Under the pieces are notes generated by a model. That model was not told the origin of the DNA. It saw only the letters and a program-made list of their open reading frames with translations, and did not search any database. From Candidatus Blautia faecipullorum (GTDB taxonomy: Bacteria > Bacillota > Clostridia > Lachnospirales > Lachnospiraceae), in contig DXEG01000061.1 of the NCBI GenBank assembly GCA_019115125.1, positions 1 through 64,000 on the forward strand: a DNA stretch of 64,000 nucleotides, read 5' to 3'. Of this stretch, positions 58,257-64,000 are shown piece after piece (position 1 is the stretch's first letter; each line of letters starts with the position of its first letter). The translations under genes and the position numbers were made by a program.

Positions 58257-61250
58257 TCAAATAAGATATCCGTAATCGTCGATCACCGCCGCTATCAGTC
58301 TGCGGAGACCTTCCGGAACCGCGTCCGCCGGATCATCCGCCCTGCAGTCATACATATTGCCGAGGAAGCGGACCTTACAGGTCTTAGCCGCCTTATCTGT
58401 CACGGCAAATCCATCGTTGGTGCTTTCGTTCATATCCTCAGGCTTCGCGAAAAGAGTGAATTTATCTTTGTACGGAGCGCTCGCGTACGGACAGAAGGTC
58501 TTACAGTTGCCGCACTCATTGCACATATAATCCACATGGATCACCTGAGCCATTTCCATTCCGGGCACCTTAATGGAAATATTAGCCCGGTTCGGACATA
58601 CGTCTACGCAGTTTTCACAGACCTTGCTGCAGGCCAGACATCTCTCCGCCTCGCATCCGGCATCCTTTTCTTCTTTAAGGATACCCTTCTTATCGTAACA
58701 TTCCGCCTCGTTTCCTGTCACCGCGCGGTCAGAAACCACAGCCTTTCCAAGGATTGCCCGCGCCGCGATCTGCGCGTCGCGGATAGCCTCCACGATGGTG
58801 GCCGCGCCCCTTGCGCCGTCGCCCGCAAGATATACGTCCTTCACGCTGGTCTCCAGAGTTTCCTGATCCAGCTTTGCTTTTCCTCTTTCATTGACATGGA
58901 TTCCGTTTGCCTCATAGAACTCGGACGGCACCTTTTCGCCGACTGCGACGATCACTGTATCTGCGGGCACTTCCTCCATCTCCTCTGTCTCTGTCACGCT
59001 GGCTCTTCCGGAAGCGTCCATATCGCCCAGAGCCATCTTTTTGCAGAGGAGTCTGCCATTTTCAAGGCTTACCGGTGCAAGAAGCTCTTTGAACTCCACG
59101 CCCTCCTCCAGTACCTCCAGAAGCTCGTCCTCAGCCGCAGGCATGTAGCGCTTTGTTCTCCGGTATACCAGGTACACATGCTCGACGCCTTCCGTCCTCT
59201 TAGCGGCACGGGCTGTATCCATAGCGGTATTGCCGCCGCCGATCACAACCACATTTTTGCCAAGATCCAGTTTTCCGTCTTTTTCCTTGAAATCCGCCAG
59301 GAATTTCAGCGCGTTGACGGTCTCGCCCTTTTCCAGTCTGAGTGTTCCGGGCTTGCTCGCGCCTGCCGCCAGTATCACCGCGTCATAGCCCTGGGCCTTC
59401 ACTTCCTCTACAGAGGAAATCTCCGTGTTTGTGCGGATCTCCACGCCCAGCTTCTCTATAAAGGAGATATCTTTGTCAATAGCCTCTTCTGAAATACGGA
59501 AGCCCGGGATCACATAACGGATCACGCCGCCCAGCTTCGCCTCTTTTTCAAAAATTGTAACGGAGGCTCCCGCTCTTGCCAGGAAATAGGCCGAGGCGAT
59601 ACCTGCCGGACCGCCGCCGATCACAGCGACCTTCTTTCCGCAGCTCTCTCCCGCCCGGATCTGGCCGATCACGTCGTCATAGCCTTTTTCCGCGGCCAGA
59701 AGCTTCGTTCCTCTGATATTTACCGACTCGTCATAGAAGTTTCTCGTACATTTATACATACAGTTATGGGCACAGAGGGTTCCCGTGATAAACGGCAGAG
59801 CGTTCTTTTCCAGGATCACTTTCAAAGCGTCCGCGTAAGCTCCCTGTCCCGCCAGAGCCACATACTCCGGAATATCCTGATGAATGGGACATCCCTCCTG
59901 GCAGGGCGCGAAATAACAGTTCAGAAGCGGCACTTCCTGATCGCTCTTGCGGCTTGGAAGCGGTTTTATGTTCTTCACATGATGAGGATCTTTTTTCGCA
60001 TCCTCGGCAAGCTTTTCCAGAGCCTCCACATCAATTCCCGTCCAGGGCTTCACGCCGCCCTCCATGATCTTCTCCGCCATCTGTGAAAATCTCTGGTAGC
60101 CGCCTGTCTTCAGGATAGTGGTGGCAACGGTCACAGGCCATACGCCGCAGCCTACGATACGGTCGATATTAAAGTAATCCGCTCCGCCGGAATAAGCGAT
60201 CCTGAGCTTTCCTTCAAATTCTCTGGACAGTCGGGCCGCCAGGGAGATGGACAGCGGGAACAGAGCTTTTCCGGACATATACATCTCTTCGCTTGGAAGC
60301 TCGTTTCTCGTCACGTCTACAGGGAAGGTATTGGTGATCTTTACGCCGAAGGCAAGTCCCAGCTCATCGGCCAGGGCCATCAGGCGGCGGAACATGGGAA
60401 CCGCGTCCTTGTACTGGAGGTCGTCCAGGAAATGGAAATCACCAAATTTCATATAATCATAGCCCATGTCATCCATGGTCTTTCTGGCAAACTCATAGCC
60501 GAGAAGCGTCGGATTGCATTTGATAAAGGTATTCAGATGCTTCTCCTTGTAGAGATGATTGGCAATGCTCTCGATCTCATTGGGAGGACATCCGTGAAGG
60601 GTGGAGATCGTCGCGGAATTGCAGATCTCCGCCGGGATGGCCTCGATATCTTCCTTCGTTACCTTATGGAATCTGTCCGCATGGTCAAGAAGCCACTGGC
60701 GGCACTCTTTAAATATCTCCGTGTCCGCGGCGTTCTTCATGCTGTCGATAAAGCCGTCGATCTTTGGTTCTCTGATCCCGGCAAGATCGTAGCCTACCGA
60801 TATATTGAACTGGAAGCCGTCTGTTTCTCCAAGGCCGAATTCCTTCGCCATCACATGGAGGATAAACCAGGCTTTGATATATTCTCCCATAGCCTGGGGA
60901 ACATAAAGCTCCGTGGACCACTCACAGTTATAGCATTCGTCCTCGGCAAGAATACAGGGACGGTTGATACAGGCAGCCAGCTCGTCTCCATCCATCTTCT
61001 GGACGGTTTTCAGCTCAAAGAAGCGGGCTCCCGCGTAATAGGAGGCCACGATGTTCTGGGCAAGCTGGGTGTTGGGGCCCGCCGCAGGTCCGATGGGTGT
61101 TTCCAGATTCCTTCCGAATATTTCCATATCCTTGGCCGGATCAGCCTTGTAGGGTCTGTGTACGCCGAATACAGTGCCTTTTGTTTCATGCTCCGTAAGA
61201 ACCCAGTCCATAAGCTGGCCAAAAGGCATACATGTCATTTTTTCGCTCAT
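58257..61250 (-). CDS. ygfK: YgfK, putative selenate reductase-type flavoprotein subunit
   Basis: 997 aa. The N-terminal TIM-barrel-like part (about 1-430) resembles dihydropyrimidine/dihydroorotate dehydrogenases (ETPIGPAAGPNTQLAQNI). An iron-sulfur linker (CYFAPCQEGCPIHQ near 460) and a glutamate-synthase-like FAD/NAD(P) part (IGGGPAGIASA, VVIGGGNTAMDTA) follow. The C-terminus has two [4Fe-4S] motif groups (CLACSKVCENCVDVCP, CNECGNCKTFCP). Known families place YgfK as an electron carrier or a reductase acting with SsnA and Se-XDH in purine breakdown. The start has an AGGAGG site. Confidence 0.94.
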   Translation of the reverse strand: MSEKMTCMPFGQLMDWVLTEHETKGTVFGVHRPYKADPAKDMEIFGRNLETPIGPAAGPNTQLAQNIVASYYAGARFFELKTVQKMDGDELAACINRPCILAEDECYNCEWSTELYVPQAMGEYIKAWFILHVMAKEFGLGETDGFQFNISVGYDLAGIREPKIDGFIDSMKNAADTEIFKECRQWLLDHADRFHKVTKEDIEAIPAEICNSATISTLHGCPPNEIESIANHLYKEKHLNTFIKCNPTLLGYEFARKTMDDMGYDYMKFGDFHFLDDLQYKDAVPMFRRLMALADELGLAFGVKITNTFPVDVTRNELPSEEMYMSGKALFPLSISLAARLSREFEGKLRIAYSGGADYFNIDRIVGCGVWPVTVATTILKTGGYQRFSQMAEKIMEGGVKPWTGIDVEALEKLAEDAKKDPHHVKNIKPLPSRKSDQEVPLLNCYFAPCQEGCPIHQDIPEYVALAGQGAYADALKVILEKNALPFITGTLCAHNCMYKCTRNFYDESVNIRGTKLLAAEKGYDDVIGQIRAGESCGKKVAVIGGGPAGIASAYFLARAGASVTIFEKEAKLGGVIRYVIPGFRISEEAIDKDISFIEKLGVEIRTNTEISSVEEVKAQGYDAVILAAGASKPGTLRLEKGETVNALKFLADFKEKDGKLDLGKNVVVIGGGNTAMDTARAAKRTEGVEHVYLVYRRTKRYMPAAEDELLEVLEEGVEFKELLAPVSLENGRLLCKKMALGDMDASGRASVTETEEMEEVPADTVIVAVGEKVPSEFYEANGIHVNERGKAKLDQETLETSVKDVYLAGDGARGAATIVEAIRDAQIAARAILGKAVVSDRAVTGNEAECYDKKGILKEEKDAGCEAERCLACSKVCENCVDVCPNRANISIKVPGMEMAQVIHVDYMCNECGNCKTFCPYASAPYKDKFTLFAKPEDMNESTNDGFAVTDKAAKTCKVRFLGNMYDCRADDPADAVPEGLRRLIAAVIDDYGYLI

Positions 61251-61262
61251 ATTTTCCTCCTT

Positions 61263-62600
61263 TTATTTGCCGAAATTGATATCGTCCGCCAGTTCTCTGG
61301 CCGCCTGGCGGCAGTCAGCCATCACTTTTGCCTCGTCGCATACAAGAACTTCTCTGTCTTTCATCAGCACCTCGCCGTTGCAGACAGTGGTCTGTACCAT
61401 GCTTCCGTTTACGCCGAACAGCAGGTGTCCGTTGGTATTGTCTCCGCGCATAGGTGTCAGCGGATCATAGCCGATCACGATCACGTCCGCCGCGGCTCCT
61501 GGTTTCAGAACGCCCAGCTCCTTCTTGAAGTAGCGGTTGGCGATCTTCCTGTTGCCCTCGAAGAGCATCTGCGGTACTTCGCCCCATGCGGCGTTGGGAT
61601 CACAGAGATGATGCTTGTGCAGTACGTTCGCCACTTTCCAGGACTCCATCATATCGTGAGTATAGCCGTCTGTGCCGAGACCTGTCAGGATTCCCTTATG
61701 CACCAGGGCCATGGTGGGCGGACAGCCGCAGGCGTTGCCCATATTAGACTCCGGATTATGTACCACCATGGTATCGGTATCCTTGATGAGATCCATCTCA
61801 TGCTCGTTGATATAAATGCAATGTCCCAGAAGCGTCTTGGGTCCCAGGATATTCCAGTCATACAGGCGGTCTACGATCCGTTTGCCGTGTTCCTTCAGGC
61901 ACTGATGAAGATCGTAAATGCCCTCAGCCACATGGATATGATAGCCCACTCCCTCGGGCTTCAGCTCATTGCAGAGGGCCATGGTCTCGTCAGAGATGGT
62001 AAAGGACGCGTGCATACCCATCATTCCGGCGATCATATCGCTGTCGTCCGCCAGCGCGTGCTTGATAAAGTTTACATTTTCCATAACGGATTCCCGGGAT
62101 TTCTCCATGCCGTCTCTGTCGGAAATCTCATAGCAGAGGCAGGTACGGATTCCAAGATCCTTCGCGGCCTCCTCAATAGCGTTCAGCGATCCGGTAATAT
62201 GTCCGAAGCTGGCGTGATGGTCAAATACAGTAGTCACGCCGTTCTTAATGGAGTCTATATAGGTCGCGTAAGCGGAAAGCTTCGTCTGCTCCAGTGTCAG
62301 ATGGCGATCTATGGTCCACCACTGACCGTCCAGAATATCCAGGAATCCCTGGGGATTATATCCCTTGATGCTCAGCCCTCTGGCAAAAGCGCTGTAAATA
62401 TGCTCGTGGGCGTTGATAAAGGCAGGCATGATCACGCCGCCTCTGGCGTCTATAAACTCCGCATCCGGGTAAGCCTTTTTCACTTCGTCTGTAGTTCCCG
62501 TCATGACGATCACGCTGCCGTCCATGGCAACCGCCCCGTTTTCAATAAAAGTATTGGAATCGTCTCTTGTGATCATTCGTCCGTTCCCGATTATCCGCAT
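61263..62600 (-). CDS. ssnA: Putative aminohydrolase SsnA
   Basis: 445 aa amidohydrolase-superfamily enzyme (guanine/cytosine deaminase-like). Metal motifs are FINAHEHIYSAF (about 59-70) and GMHASFTIS (about 200), with GYHIHVAEG (about 232-240), HCIYINEHEMD (about 265) and GLGTDGYTHDM (about 300-310). Known in E. coli next to ygfK and xdhD; proposed to deaminate a purine or pathway intermediate. First gene of the ssnA-ygfK-Se-XDH operon, 12 bases before ygfK. Confidence 0.94.
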   Translation of the reverse strand: MRIIGNGRMITRDDSNTFIENGAVAMDGSVIVMTGTTDEVKKAYPDAEFIDARGGVIMPAFINAHEHIYSAFARGLSIKGYNPQGFLDILDGQWWTIDRHLTLEQTKLSAYATYIDSIKNGVTTVFDHHASFGHITGSLNAIEEAAKDLGIRTCLCYEISDRDGMEKSRESVMENVNFIKHALADDSDMIAGMMGMHASFTISDETMALCNELKPEGVGYHIHVAEGIYDLHQCLKEHGKRIVDRLYDWNILGPKTLLGHCIYINEHEMDLIKDTDTMVVHNPESNMGNACGCPPTMALVHKGILTGLGTDGYTHDMMESWKVANVLHKHHLCDPNAAWGEVPQMLFEGNRKIANRYFKKELGVLKPGAAADVIVIGYDPLTPMRGDNTNGHLLFGVNGSMVQTTVCNGEVLMKDREVLVCDEAKVMADCRQAARELADDINFGK

Positions 62601-62679
62601 ATGTTATCCTCCTTTTCTTGTAAAAATCATCTAATTTCAAACGCACTTCCCCGGTATCTTTTGGGGATTTTATACTATC

Positions 62680-62708
62680 AATGTAACATACTTTATTCTG
62701 TTTTTCAA
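62680..62708 (-). promoter_or_regulatory. Promoter of the ssnA-ygfK-Se-XDH operon
   Basis: On the minus strand TTGAAA (62708-62703), a 17-base spacer, TACATT (62685-62680). Upstream of the -35 box are A7T5 and A5T7 tracts (62721-62751), similar to those before dpaL and near hydA. Confidence 0.65.
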
Positions 62709-62773
62709 TAGTAAATCAACAAAAAAATTTTTCTTTTCTAAAAATTTTTTTATTGAAACTTTTTACCTTAAAA

Positions 62774-62808
62774 AAAGACATTCCTTCCTCTTTCGAAAAG
62801 AATGTCTT
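62774..62808 (-). terminator. Terminator of the DUF5662 gene
   Basis: AAGACATTC and GAATGTCTT (62808-62800 and 62783-62775) form the stem; on the minus strand a run of T follows. It separates this gene from the ssnA promoter. Confidence 0.75.
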
Positions 62809-62883
62809 CTGCTGTATTTCTTATATAAAGCTCTTCTTATATGGACCGCCGTCCTTTTTTGCTCCCGGAAAAGCAAGCGCCTT

Positions 62884-63438
62884 CTAATATCGCGGCTCCT
62901 TCGGCGCGTTCTTAAGATATACGCGTCTGATATAACGCAGCAGCTTCTCCTCGCCGTGATCGTTAAGGATCCTGAGAAGCCCCTCCAGCTCTTTTTTCGT
63001 TCTGGGATGGATAAACCACAGCTTATCCTTGCTTTTCAGAAAATATTCCAGCGGCTGGCTGTCCGTATAGGCGTCTCCCAGATAATTTCTGGAAGCGCTG
63101 ATCCGGTCCATCACCATCTCCGCCACATATCTGCGGGGCATCTGAGCCCCCATGATCACATGCTCCTCATCCAGAGAGTAGTCCACCCAGTGTTCAAAAT
63201 GGTGCCTGTTCCTGCCTTTATGGTGAAGCCAGGAGGTAGAAACTCCAATATCCTCCCTTTCGGCGTTGTTCGGGCTTCTGGTACCCTGATAATATCTGCA
63301 CCCCACCAGAAATTCCGCCGGCGAGTATTTTGACAGGTCGTGAAGAAGCCCCTGTCTGTACAGGCCTATTCGGAAACAATATTTCATTACCAGAAGCTTA
63401 TGTCTGGTAATCGTCTTAAAATGAAGCCACGGATGCAC
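62884..63438 (-). CDS. DUF5662 family protein
   Basis: 184 aa. His-rich motifs HDLSKYSPAEF (about 34-44), WLHHKGRNRHHFEHWVDY (about 71-88) and the LHDLSKYS-type HD pair recall metal-binding HD-like phosphohydrolase cores, but activity is unproven. The sequence MHPWLHFKTITRHKLLVMKYCF at the start and YFLKSKDKLWFIHPRTKKELEG in the second half are the family marks. It lies 3 bases after the debranching enzyme gene and is probably co-transcribed. Confidence 0.8.
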   Translation of the reverse strand: MHPWLHFKTITRHKLLVMKYCFRIGLYRQGLLHDLSKYSPAEFLVGCRYYQGTRSPNNAEREDIGVSTSWLHHKGRNRHHFEHWVDYSLDEEHVIMGAQMPRRYVAEMVMDRISASRNYLGDAYTDSQPLEYFLKSKDKLWFIHPRTKKELEGLLRILNDHGEEKLLRYIRRVYLKNAPKEPRY

Positions 63439-63441
63439 CCT

Positions 63442-64000
63442 CTATTCCTCCTTCTTTCTCCCGACCAGCACAACAATCGACCGGGGATTGACTTCCATAT
63501 TCTTCTGATAATCCTCTTCTCTTTCCCGGAAATCATTTTCCGATTCTGTATCTGAGGTATCGGCTGTTTTTCGCCAGACCATTCCCTCCGGCAAGTTTGG
63601 CAAAGCGATCATTCTGTTTTCCCAGTGGAAATTGTACGCCACGTAGAGAAAATCGTCAGCCTCGCCGTTTTCCGCCGCCGCGTATCCGCCGCAGTACATC
63701 ACTCCCAGAAGACGGCAGGTATTCTCCGTATTCAGATACCACGCGCGCTCTCCATGGAAGGAAATATCCGGAAATCCTTTTGCCAGATAATCCACTCCCT
63801 TTGGCTCCCGGGGCATATGCAGCGCCGGATGAGCCCTGCGGAAGGCGATAGCCTCCCTGACAAAACGGTAAATTCTTTCGTTCTTTTTTAAGGCTTTCCA
63901 GTCTGTCCAGCCTACAGAGTTATCCTGACAGTAGGCGTTATTGTTTCCGTTCTGAGAATTACAGAATTCATCGCCTCCATAGATCATCGGCGTTCCCTGA
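63442..64000 (-). CDS. glgX: Glycogen debranching enzyme (GlgX/isoamylase type), C-terminal part
   Basis: The last about 186 codons; the gene continues beyond the window edge. It begins QGTPMIYGGDEFCNSQNGNNNAYCQDNSVGWTDW, the conserved region after the catalytic Asp in GH13 debranching enzymes. VREAIAFRRAHPAL and a C-terminal beta-sandwich domain (ADDFLYVAYNFHWENRMIALPNLPEG) follow. It hydrolyses alpha-1,6 branches of glycogen or limit dextrin. GH13 catalytic residues lie outside the window. Confidence 0.88.
   Translation of the reverse strand, partial: QGTPMIYGGDEFCNSQNGNNNAYCQDNSVGWTDWKALKKNERIYRFVREAIAFRRAHPALHMPREPKGVDYLAKGFPDISFHGERAWYLNTENTCRLLGVMYCGGYAAAENGEADDFLYVAYNFHWENRMIALPNLPEGMVWRKTADTSDTESENDFREREEDYQKNMEVNPRSIVVLVGRKKEE

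Noticed and set aside
53480..62711. Very long plus-strand frames opposite xdhA and ygfK/ssnA (up to 759 codons)
   Set aside because: They are antisense shadows of highly biased GC-rich codons, without ribosome sites or recognisable domains.
1..64000. CRISPR array, tRNA, rRNA or prophage
   Set aside because: No regular spaced repeats, cloverleaf genes, rRNA sequence or phage structural genes were seen.

Overview
The window looks like chromosome from an anaerobic gut-type Clostridia, most likely Lachnospiraceae. The evidence is [FeFe]-hydrogenase maturases (hydE, hydG), a GH112 phosphorylase, CoaX-type pantothenate kinase, ECF vitamin transporters, strong AGGAGG ribosome binding sites, and the anaerobic selenium-linked purine catabolism genes (ssnA, ygfK, ygeW, ygeX, ygeY, xdh, yqeB, yqeC). 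No rRNA, tRNA, CRISPR array or intact prophage was seen.

Layout. (1) 1-6372, minus strand: a surface-polysaccharide operon with two glycosyltransferases, UDP-galactopyranose mutase, a DUF4422 protein, an extended SDR, an acyltransferase remnant, and a polyprenyl glycosylphosphotransferase relative without its catalytic domain. It is preceded by about 700 bases of structured leader. (2) 7095-8890: a TnpB/Cas12-like protein whose RuvC motifs are degenerate. It is followed by a hairpin-rich 3' region, preceded by a terminator that abuts its start codon, and faces a possible small RNA. (3) 8895-29330: mostly housekeeping and metabolic genes: cbiD, bioY, a cupin/CMD pair, a four-cluster ferredoxin, AraC regulators, an MFS transporter, an L,D-transpeptidase, GH112, RluA, coaX-panT-coaBC, mnmM, a cyclophilin lipoprotein, trpS, luxS and an SH3 lipoprotein, ending with hydG. 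(4) 27912-30867: the hydG-hydE-TM1266 operon, behind a leader that reads like an ON-type riboswitch. (5) 30999-32388: a cysteine desulfidase gene with its own compact structured leader.

(6) 32372-62600 is a purine/hydantoin catabolic region. It comprises hydA, a YheO-like regulator, dpaL-ygeY-ygeW-carbamate kinase, an AEC carrier, xdhA-xdhB-xdhC-yqeB-yqeC-mocA, and ssnA-ygfK-Se-XDH. Together these can oxidise and open the purine ring, remove ammonia from diaminopropionate-type intermediates, and recover ATP from carbamoyl phosphate. Inside this region sit an antiporter with a cytidylate-kinase-like protein, a MATE pump, and a YdjG/YdjH/YdjI-like envelope-stress module (SPFH, zinc ribbon, TPM) with a DUF1015 gene. 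(7) The right end holds a DUF5662 gene and the C-terminus of a glycogen debranching enzyme.

The least explained parts are the nuclease-dead TnpB-like locus with its RNA structures next to the polysaccharide operon, and the two unassigned leaders at 30746-30867 and 30999-31068. All assignments come from reading sequence and motifs; no database search was run.
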